NCBI GenBank assembly: GCA_022705465.1
Contig: JAKJEK010000053.1
Span: 1 to 6,562 of the forward strand
Reading direction: 5' to 3'
DNA length: 6,562 bases
From: Patescibacteria group bacterium
GTDB lineage: Bacteria > Patescibacteriota > UBA1384 > XYA2-FULL-43-10 > 1-14-0-10-43-13
Shown in pieces: positions 1 through 5,317 of the stretch (positions are counted from its first letter, which is position 1; the number at the start of each line of letters is the position of its first letter). Position numbers and translations under genes: made by a program. The notes beneath the pieces were generated by a model, which was not told where the DNA came from, did no database searches, and saw only the letters and a list, made by a program, of their open reading frames with translations.

Positions 1-768
1 GTTGGAGCGGTCTCAGGAAACGCCAAAATCGCCAACCGTCACAACTTGATAACCAAATTTCAATCGCTCGAATATATTATCGGCTTCAATATCGACCGCC
101 GTATGGGCGACCTGCTCGACTGCATTACTGTCGTACCCGGCGTCGTGGGCGCCTTTCGTGTTTCAGCCATTAACAAAGTTGGCGGATTTAGCACCAACAC
201 CTTAGCTGAAGACACCGACCTCACCTTCGCCATCAAAAAAGCCGGGTATAAAATTGTCTACGACCAAGCGGCTATTGCCTATACTGAGGCACCGCAAAAC
301 TACAGAGACTGGCTCAAGCAACGATATCGCTGGACCTTTGGCACTATGCAGGCTGTTTGGAAACACCGCACCTCTTTCTTGAACCCTGCCCACAACAACT
401 TCGGAATGATCGGATTACCATACCTGGTTGTATACCAAATCATCTTCCCCTTGCTAAATCCAGTTTTCGATCTAGTTCTAGTAATTGGTTTAATTACCGG
501 TCGCATCAACTTAATGGTAATCGCTCTCGCTGCCTACACTGTTTTAGACTTTATCTACGCAGGTATCGCCCTTAAACTCGACCGCGAAAAGCTATTCAAT
601 TTGTGGCTGATTATTCCTCAACGCATCATTTACCGGCCGTTTCAATACTATATAATCGTCAAATCCTTCTTGAATGTACTCAAAGGCCAGTGGGTTGGCT
701 GGAACAAACTCAAGCGAGAAGGCAAGCTTCTGGCAAAAATGCAAAAATCAGGCTTCTCCAAAACCTAA
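1..768 (+). CDS. Membrane-bound family 2 glycosyltransferase, C-terminal part (5' end outside window)
   Basis: The frame is open from base 1, and residues before the first in-window ATG (46) read as normal family sequence (VGAVSGNAKIANRH), so the gene begins upstream. The product should be a processive GT2 enzyme of the PgaC/IcaA/hyaluronan-synthase kind, which moves a sugar from a nucleotide-sugar onto a growing polysaccharide at the cytoplasmic membrane. Visible motifs are AEDTDL (bases 205-222), carrying the acidic catalytic residues, and QRYRW (319-333), the QxxRW acceptor/product-binding motif typical of processive members. After these come three hydrophobic stretches (about 400-510, 510-580 and 600-680) that would form the membrane channel, then a basic tail (GWNKLKREGK). 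The N-terminal nucleotide-binding half is not in the window. The sugar and polymer cannot be told from this part. The gene converges on the minus-strand gene ending at 888, and I see no convincing terminator between them. Confidence 0.9.
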   Translation, partial: VGAVSGNAKIANRHNLITKFQSLEYIIGFNIDRRMGDLLDCITVVPGVVGAFRVSAINKVGGFSTNTLAEDTDLTFAIKKAGYKIVYDQAAIAYTEAPQNYRDWLKQRYRWTFGTMQAVWKHRTSFLNPAHNNFGMIGLPYLVVYQIIFPLLNPVFDLVLVIGLITGRINLMVIALAAYTVLDFIYAGIALKLDREKLFNLWLIIPQRIIYRPFQYYIIVKSFLNVLKGQWVGWNKLKREGKLLAKMQKSGFSKT

Positions 769-887
769 CACCGTGCTATCAACCTTGAATATAGTCATTC
801 AAATAGAACGCTAGTAGGGCAAGGAATATCCGCGGTCATATCCAACAAAAAATACTACTTCATTGTAGCAAATCTAGAAATCGTCCG

Positions 888-1238
888 TTAATTAACCGGC
901 ACCGGAATAAACCCCGATAAGTGTTTTTTATCCTGTAGATACTGCGGCGTTATTTTTAGATGCGGTTGCCCAGGCAATGTTAGCGTATTGTTTAACGGGG
1001 CATTATTGGCCTGTCCAGTATCTTGCACGTCTTTTCTAGCATCAAGAGAAAGAACACTCTCATGTATAACCGTATTACTATCCGCAACACCAGATATCGT
1101 TAAGGACGACCATTCAGGTCTCTCCAGCCAAGCGCTAATCACCAGCACTGCCAACGGCACCACTAAAACGTTTGTGGCCACCAGCCCAATTCTCAATACA
1201 TTCCTCCACCTCCTGCCTGTCGGATCAATGAATATCAT
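888..1238 (-). CDS. Small single-pass membrane protein, function unknown
   Basis: The frame encodes about 116 residues from the ATG at 1238 (complement). A TTG nine bases upstream also opens it, but that TTG lies in the likely -10 box, so the ATG is preferred. The product starts MIFIDPTGRRWRNV, a short basic cytoplasmic segment. One hydrophobic helix follows (about residues 16-38, IGLVATNVLVVPLAVLVISAWL), then a polar, Asn/Thr-rich tail of about 75 residues ending GFIPVPVN, presumably outside the membrane. From memory, the opening resembles the N-terminus of large bifunctional polysaccharide deacetylase/glycosyltransferase proteins (a 'DPxGRRWR' stretch before a membrane helix). This could therefore be a short relative or truncated copy of such a gene, next to a GT2 enzyme. 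That link is inference only. No catalytic motif is visible. The overlapping plus-strand frame at 988-1341 lacks a membrane or domain pattern and is taken as a shadow. Confidence 0.5.
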   Translation of the reverse strand: MIFIDPTGRRWRNVLRIGLVATNVLVVPLAVLVISAWLERPEWSSLTISGVADSNTVIHESVLSLDARKDVQDTGQANNAPLNNTLTLPGQPHLKITPQYLQDKKHLSGFIPVPVN

Positions 1239-1246
1239 AACACTCA

Positions 1247-1276
1247 ATAATAATAAAATAGATAACCCTATGTCAA
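1247..1276 (-). promoter_or_regulatory. Putative sigma-70-like promoter for the 888-1238 gene, nearly leaderless
   Basis: On the minus strand TTGACA (1276-1271, a perfect -35) is followed after 18 bases by TATTAT (1252-1247, five of six -10 bases). The expected start of transcription, about seven bases downstream, falls at about 1240, next to the ATG at 1238, so the message would have little or no leader. No Shine-Dalgarno sequence precedes that ATG, which agrees with leaderless translation. Confidence 0.5.
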
Positions 1277-1578
1277 TTATCCCAAACCAAAATGGACCAA
1301 ATAATTCGTTTCTCTTTTACTGTCCACAAATTTTGGAATAAAACAGATAAAACCTCCGCCCGGCTCTAACCACTTAGGCTAACTAATAGTTCAAGCGAGA
1401 CTTATTATCTCAACCCAAATTGAACACCTATGCGCTTATCCAGAAACCCGGCCCGCCCCCAGACAGCAAACGAATCGGTCGGCATTACAGCCTATAAAAA
1501 GACAAAGCGCTTGAAATTTCTTACCTAGATCTATATCCTTTCAGTCGCATACCATCAACTGCAGCAAGGGAGAGTAAC
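1277..1578. other. Intergenic region with no recognised gene
   Basis: About 300 bases separate the divergent genes at 888-1238 (minus) and 1579-1890 (plus). I see no RNA gene, repeat or conserved reading frame here. A weak promoter-like pair, TTGAAA (1511-1516) and TATATC (1532-1537) with a short 15-base spacer, could serve the 1579 gene but is not convincing. A GC-rich patch around 1450-1465 (CCCGGCCCGCCCCC) has no matching arm for a hairpin. Confidence 0.4.
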
Positions 1579-1890
1579 ATGGGCGACACACCTTATTCGA
1601 CCGAAATCGGCCAATACCTGGTGATCTGGATCACCGGCTGTACTGGCACCTACATCGCTGAGATCATCCAGTCCGATCCACTACGCCTCAAAGTCATGGA
1701 TGATGGTCCGTATGCCAATCTGCAGGGTGAAGACTTCATCATCCGTGCTGAAGAAAGCGCTCGGCTCCAACAAGATGACCGTGAGAACACCTGCCACTAC
1801 CTTCAGTCCATCAAGGGCAAAGTCGTCTCCGGACTGAAAAGCCTGGGCGTCACCGATGGGCAACTGCACGAAATCTTGCCAGCGCCCTAA
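1579..1890 (+). CDS. Conserved-looking 103-residue protein of unknown function
   Basis: I do not recognise the family. The ATG at 1579 is preceded by a good ribosome binding site (GGGAGAG, 1568-1574, a few bases upstream), which fixes the start. The product is acidic and soluble-looking. The first half (about residues 10-58) alternates hydrophobic and polar residues as in a small beta-sheet or barrel fold (GQYLVIWITG, LRLKVMDDG, EDFIIRAEE). The second half (about 60-100) reads as two helices (ENTCHYLQSIKGKVVSGLKSLG and DGQLHEIL). It has three cysteines or fewer and no metal-binding pairs, signal peptide or membrane segment. A strong intrinsic terminator 40 bases after the stop indicates a single-gene transcript. 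The reverse-strand frame over it (1681-1911) looks like a shadow. The call as a real gene rests on the start site, the terminator and balanced codon use. Confidence 0.7.
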   Translation: MGDTPYSTEIGQYLVIWITGCTGTYIAEIIQSDPLRLKVMDDGPYANLQGEDFIIRAEESARLQQDDRENTCHYLQSIKGKVVSGLKSLGVTDGQLHEILPAP

Positions 1891-1931
1891 AGCACCGCCA
1901 TGCGGCACCACGAACCGTCCATCCTATCCTC

Positions 1932-1956
1932 AACCGTCCTCTCAGGGCGGTTTTTT
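1932..1956 (+). terminator. Intrinsic terminator after the 1579-1890 gene
   Basis: ACCGTCC (1933-1939) pairs with GGGCGGT (1945-1951) through a seven-base stem with one G-U pair and a five-base loop (TCTCA). It runs directly into TTTTTT (1951-1956). This is a textbook rho-independent terminator, placed about 40 bases after the stop codon at 1890. Confidence 0.88.
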
Positions 1957-2052
1957 ATCTTAATGACTAGATGCATATATTAATACCCCGACCTACAGTA
2001 ATGGAACTCGTGCCAACATACCAATTTATCCAGTCCCATATTGCATTGATAC

Positions 2053-2080
2053 TTGACATTCCATAATTTTCCGGTATAAT
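2053..2080 (+). promoter_or_regulatory. Consensus sigma-70-type promoter
   Basis: Both boxes are perfect: TTGACA (2053-2058) and TATAAT (2075-2080), separated by 16 bases. Transcription would start near 2087 and give a leader of about 140 bases before the GC-rich gene at 2228. It lies in AT-rich DNA just upstream of the GC-rich segment and is by far the strongest promoter in the window. The terminator at 1932-1956 insulates it from the gene upstream. Confidence 0.8.
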
Positions 2081-2124
2081 CTCCATAGCAGTTAGTAGCT
2101 CTCACAACGATTGATTGAGAAATG

Positions 2125-2176
2125 AAGTGCGCACTTGTGCATTTTTTCCTCGATCAAATCCATTCAATGGTCGAGG
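2125..2176 (+). promoter_or_regulatory. Structured 5' leader: palindrome, T-tract and hairpin
   Basis: The leader downstream of the 2053-2080 promoter holds a perfect 12-base palindrome AAGTGCGCACTT (2125-2136), then a run of six T (2142-2147). Next, CCTCGATC (2148-2155) can pair with GGTCGAGG (2169-2176) over eight pairs (one G-U), closing a 13-base loop. The palindrome could be a dimeric regulator site. The hairpins could also be an attenuator or an mRNA-stabilising element. I do not match it to a known riboswitch class. Confidence 0.4.
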
Positions 2177-2187
2177 CCTTTCCACAC

Positions 2188-2222
2188 GGAGAGGAAGAGA
2201 GCGAGAGAGTGAGAGAGGGGAA
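2188..2222 (+). promoter_or_regulatory. Purine-only tract containing the ribosome binding region of the 2228 gene
   Basis: Thirty-five bases are all A or G except for one C (2202) and one T (2210), with many GAGA units. They lead to GAGAGGGG a few bases before the ATG at 2228. The stretch offers several overlapping, individually imperfect Shine-Dalgarno-like sites and supports the choice of 2228 as start. Such a long unstructured purine tract is unusual and may act as a translation enhancer. Confidence 0.5.
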
Positions 2223-2227
2223 CGACA

Positions 2228-2916
2228 ATGTCGTACCAAGACAAGATCACCCGGGCCTTGGTTGTCATCGAGGAGCACTACGCTGAAGTCTGTCAGGACT
2301 TCGACTCCGACAGCTTCCTGAATAAGCTGCGGAAAGACGGTGGAACATCCGAGGAGACATTGCGCCAGTTCACCTGGGAAGACCTGCAATCGTACGGCCT
2401 GCCCAAGGTGTTGGCTCGTCGCGTCGCCGAGATGTTCCGTGAGACGGACACAACCAAACAGCGACCGGCATTCGTCTCGGCCAACAAGGCCGAACGGATG
2501 ACGCCGGCCGAACTGGTGGCAGCCTATGATCCCCGCGATCCGTCCAACGCCGTCGGCACACGGCTAAGCGGCATGGTTAACAACCAGCCGTGCATCGTGT
2601 TCACCGACAACGGCCAGGTCGACGCGGAGAACTCCCTGACGCTGGTCAACGAGCTTCGCGACGGCTTCCCGCCCCGCGACATACTCCTGGTCAGCGGCCA
2701 CCCTCGCAAGGTCTACCGGATCGGAGAGAGACCGACCAGCTGGCGGATGAAAATCCGCTCTACCCCGGCAAGATTCTTCGGCCGGACGGCACCTGCGACC
2801 AGACAGGGCTGAACTGGACCGGCGTACCCCAAGAGGTGCGCGTCCTGCTCCGTCTGGCTCTTCGGAGCGGAGAGCTCCGAGTGAGCTCGCTCGATGACGC
2901 CCACAAGGATATTGCC
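2228..2916 (+). pseudogene. GC-rich gene of unknown family, frameshifted and cut off at its 3' end
   Basis: From the ATG at 2228 the frame runs to a TGA at 2810-2812, but its sensible protein text stops near base 2731. Up to there it reads ...GHPRKVYRIGER in one frame. The next frame, entered one base back, continues as TDQLADENPLYPGKILRPDG and CDQTGLNWTGVPQEV, with good codon use. A single lost base near the GAGAGAGA run (about 2723-2731) would explain this; no classical slippery heptamer is present. The rebuilt protein is about 230 residues. A helical N-terminus (MSYQDKITRALVVIEEHY) comes first, then a middle with PAELVAAYDPRDPSNAVGTRL and an alpha/beta-like PCIVFTDNG stretch. The C-terminal module carries DENPLYPG and RPDGTCDQTG and ends in a leucine-rich helix. 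I do not recognise the family. Hand-counted GC of 2581-2640 is 38/60, against 25/60 for 3181-3240 in the cas12a part, so it has a different origin from its 3' neighbour. The natural C-terminus is lost at the junction near 2905-2920. Confidence 0.6.
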
Positions 2917-4446
2917 AACACAACCACCCAAAACAAAAAACAAAACCTCCACACCCTTTACTGGAATATGGTTTTTACGAATCCAAATCAGTTTAAACTA
3001 AATGGCGAAGCCGAAATGTTCCTAAGAAAAGCCAGCCTGGAGAACAAGGAAACCATAAAAACACAGAAGAACAGCCGGACAATCGAGCATGGTATAAAAA
3101 ATAAACGCTATACCGAAGACAAGTTTCTGTTCCATGTACCAATCAAACTGAACTTCTGCCGCGAAGAAAGAAGACTCAACAACAAAGTAAATTCGGCCAT
3201 CGCTTCAAATTTCGACAACCTCCATGTTATCGGGATCGATCGCGGAGAAAAACATCTGGCCTATTATTCAGTAATCGATACTAAAGGAAATATTGTCGAA
3301 CAAGGCACATTAAATTCAGATCTGCAAGGACAAAACTATGCGGAAAAACTCGAAAACCTAGCCCGCCAAAGAGACGAGGCCAGAAAAAGTTGGCAAGAGA
3401 TCGGAACCATCAAAGAACTAAAAGACGGTTACGTCTCCCAGGTCGTCAGAAGAATCGCCGATCTGGTCATTAAATACAACGGCATTGTGGTATTAGAAGA
3501 CCTAAACACCGGCTTTAAGCGAGGAAGGCAAAAAATTGAAAAGTCAGTTTATCAGAAACTCGAGCTTGCGCTGGCTAAAAAACTAAACTTTCTGGTCGAT
3601 AAATCCGCCCAAGACGGCGAAGTCGGCTCTCCTTCTCGCGCTCTTCAACTCACGCCCTTAATCAACAATTTCGGCGAGATGGAGAAATGGAAACAATGGG
3701 GAGTACTATTCTATACTCGTGCCGCCTACACCTCGATAACCGATCCTATCACCGGTTTCCGTAAAAACATTTTCCTGCCAAGAGATACGGTAAAATCTAT
3801 GAGGGAAGCCATTTTGAATTTTGACGGCATTAACTACGATCAAACCAAAAACGCCTATTACTTCACCTATGACCCATCAAATTTCAAAGGCAATAAATGC
3901 TCTTCCCAAACCTGGACAATTTACTCCTGCGTTGACCGCATCATCAATAAGCGCAATAAGGAAAGTGGCAAATGGGAATCGCATCCAATCAATGCAACCG
4001 AAAAACTAAACGATCTGCTTGCCTCGCACAACATCAACAAAAATCTACCGATTTTACCGCAAATCGAAGCTAGAAATGATTTGCCTGGTAAGTTCTATGA
4101 AGAGCTGATTTGGTGTATTAATCTCATTCTTCAACTTAGAAACTCAGACTCATCAAACAACACCGACTTTATCCAGTCGCCGGTTGAACCATTTTTCAAC
4201 AGTAGAATACATGAGAAAACCGGCAGACAAAGTGATGGAAAAGATATCGCTAACCTACCAACTTGCGGTGATGCAAATGGAGCCTACAACATCGCCCGCA
4301 AAGGCCTAATAATGCTTAAAAAAATCCGCCAAAATCCAGAAAAACCCGACCTTTTTGTTTCCGATGAAGAATGGGATCAATTCAATCATATGTCTTACAA
4401 GAATCAGCGAAACGAAAAACAGGCGTCATTAGCAAAAATAGTATAG
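2917..4446 (+). pseudogene. cas12a: Cas12a (Cpf1) C-terminal fragment: WED-III, RuvC and Nuc regions
   Basis: Full Cas12a is the single effector of type V-A CRISPR systems: it trims its own crRNAs and cuts target DNA with one RuvC site. Similarity begins at QNLHTLYW (about 2941), which corresponds to FnCas12a residue ~802, and continues to a normal C-terminus, so about 795 residues (REC lobe, PAM-interacting and early WED parts) are missing. Present are KLNGEAEMFLRKAS, GIDRGEKHLAYYS with the RuvC-I Asp (3238-3240), VVLEDLNTGFKRGR with the RuvC-II Glu (3496-3498), the Nuc Arg in LQLRNS (4138-4140) and DANGAYNIARKG with the RuvC-III Asp (4270-4272). Spacing between these residues (86, 214 and 44) is close to that of FnCas12a (89, 212 and 37). 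The pre-crRNA-processing Lys (FnCas12a K869) is matched by the Lys at 3097-3099, but no His is seen at the H843 position. No start with a ribosome binding site is visible; the first in-frame ATG inside the Cas12a part is 2968. The frame continues upstream into the GC-rich gene. The fragment lacks target recognition and is unlikely to interfere by itself. Confidence 0.93.
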
Positions 4447-4474
4447 ATGGATCCAACAGTTACCCGGTTTATAA

Positions 4475-4624
4475 AATGAAAAAGAGATAGAATCAGATTA
4501 TAAAAACAGGTTTGAAAATACAGACAGCATTCTGATATTCTCCCTTTGTGAGAGCTGCAAAAAAAAGATAATCCGTTATGGCTCCGCCGCCAATCTGGAT
4601 AAAGACATCCTGTTTTTCGAATAA
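4475..4624 (+). pseudogene. cas2: Cas2 remnant, C-terminal half only
   Basis: After an in-frame stop (TAA, 4472-4474) the frame reads NEKEIESDYKNRFENTD, SILIFSLCESCKKKIIRYG, SAANLDKDILFFE, then TAA (4622-4624). The block TDSILIFSLCESCKKKI followed by a short hydrophobic end is typical of the last strand and tail of Cas2, the small subunit of the Cas1-Cas2 spacer-integration complex (for example 'EDSVRIYxLCxxCxxKI' in family members). Only about 49 residues of an expected 90-100 are here. No ATG starts this frame, and the N-terminal strand with the conserved Asp is absent. The position between cas12a and the array fits the usual type V-A order cas12a-cas4-cas1-cas2-array. The remnant therefore shows that adaptation genes once lay here and were deleted, since only 28 bases separate it from the cas12a stop. 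The assignment is from motif recognition, not a search. Confidence 0.75.
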
Positions 4625-4781
4625 TCAGCACGTTAACAACCTGTTAAAGTAGTAGTCTAGTTGCAGGCATTATTAGCAAAACCCTAGTCTTTATGTTTTT
4701 GCGCACCCCGCCAGGCTCGAAAGTCGTGCATTTATTATCAATGCATTCGCATCTTTTGAGCTTGGTAGGCTCAATTTTACT
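4625..4781 (+). promoter_or_regulatory. CRISPR leader region
   Basis: This 157-base AT-rich stretch lies between the cas2 remnant and the first repeat, on the side from which Cas12a arrays are transcribed (handle at the 3' end of each repeat). It contains two small inverted repeats. TGCAT (4728-4732) pairs with ATGCA (4740-4745 area), and TTGAGC (4756-4761) pairs with GCTCAA (4769-4774) through a seven-base loop. The second is followed by TTTT and sits seven bases before repeat 1. A TATTAT-like -10 (about 4733-4738) has no good -35 partner, so the array promoter is not resolved. No protein-coding frame is evident. Confidence 0.5.
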
Positions 4782-5192
4782 CTCTAATACCTACAATAGA
4801 TTTCTACTTTTGTAGATTAAAAGAATCTTAACGGATACCATTCACTCTAATACCTACAATAGATTTCTACTTTTGTAGATCTATTCTATTCGGGAATTTG
4901 GATTATCTCTAATACCTACAATAGATTTCTACTTTTGTAGATCATTCCAGATCTCAAACTCGTTCTTCTCTAATACCTACAATAGATTTCTACTTTTGTA
5001 GATTGGTTAAATAGGCAATCGCCCGTCTGTTTCTCTAATACCTACAATAGATTTCTACTTTTGTAGATTCCATTATTTCCTTTCGCTTTTCCTCTCTAAT
5101 ACCTACAATAGATTTCTACTTTTGTAGATAGAGGTGGCACAGATAGAAGTGCGTGTCTCTAATACCTACAATAGATTTCTACTTTTGTAGAT
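4782..5192 (+). CRISPR. Type V-A CRISPR array, 7 identical repeats and 6 spacers
   Basis: Seven 36-base repeats start at 4782, 4845, 4907, 4968, 5033, 5094 and 5157 and are identical by eye. Each begins CTCTAATACCTACAATA and ends GATTTCTACTTTTGTAGAT. The end contains the Cas12a handle: TCTAC and GTAGA pair around a TTTT loop, and the last 19 bases differ little from the known AAUUUCUACU-x-UUGUAGAU handle. This sets transcription on the plus strand with the leader at the left. Spacers are 27, 26, 25, 29, 25 and 27 bases (4818-4844, 4881-4906, 4943-4967, 5004-5032, 5069-5093, 5130-5156), all different. I see no match to any of them elsewhere in the window on either strand. The last repeat is not degenerate. 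Cas12a normally binds the handle and cuts 5' of it, but the adjacent cas12a is truncated, so the array is either orphaned or served from elsewhere in the genome. Confidence 0.98.
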
Positions 5193-5219
5193 GACAAATT
5201 TGCTCATATCTGGTAATAT
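5191..5219 (+). promoter_or_regulatory. Putative promoter for ychF, starting in the last CRISPR repeat
   Basis: ATGACA (5191-5196, five of six -35 bases) and TAATAT (5214-5219, four of six -10 bases) are 17 bases apart. Transcription would start near 5226, about 90 bases before the ychF ATG at 5318. The first two bases of the -35 box are the last two of repeat 7. Readthrough from the array could also reach ychF, because no terminator is visible between them. Confidence 0.35.
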
Positions 5220-5317
5220 GAATCGAAATCATTAATATGGTTCGAGTTTAACGAGAAGCCGCCGGATATTACCGGGCACTCCCCAATCTTCTCCGCTCCG
5301 CTCGAAGAATACATCAT

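Noticed and set aside
988..1341. Plus-strand frame opposite the 888-1238 gene
   Set aside because: No ribosome binding site and no domain pattern. The minus-strand frame has a promoter, a membrane helix and a recognisable N-terminal motif.
2590..2916. An ATG at 2590 that formally starts a 618-codon frame running into cas12a
   Set aside because: From 2590 to about 2731 this frame overlaps the better-supported frame of the GC-rich gene and reads as Arg/Pro/Gly-rich shadow protein. It has no ribosome binding site, so 2590 is not taken as the real start.
2228..2916. GC-rich segment as an insertion sequence or transposon
   Set aside because: No transposase motifs, terminal inverted repeats or target-site duplication are visible at its edges, and no N-terminal half of cas12a lies upstream of it.
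4425..4686. Imperfect repeat between the cas12a end (CAGGCGTCATTAGCAAAA, from 4421) and the leader (CAGGCATTATTAGCAAAA, from 4663)
   Set aside because: Sixteen of 18 bases match in AT-rich DNA. It could have aided a deletion, but the known loss (cas4-cas1) lies at about 4446-4475 and is not flanked by it, so no role is claimed.
5193..5219. A possible seventh spacer after the last repeat
   Set aside because: No repeat or degenerate repeat follows, so the sequence is better read as downstream flank holding the ychF promoter.
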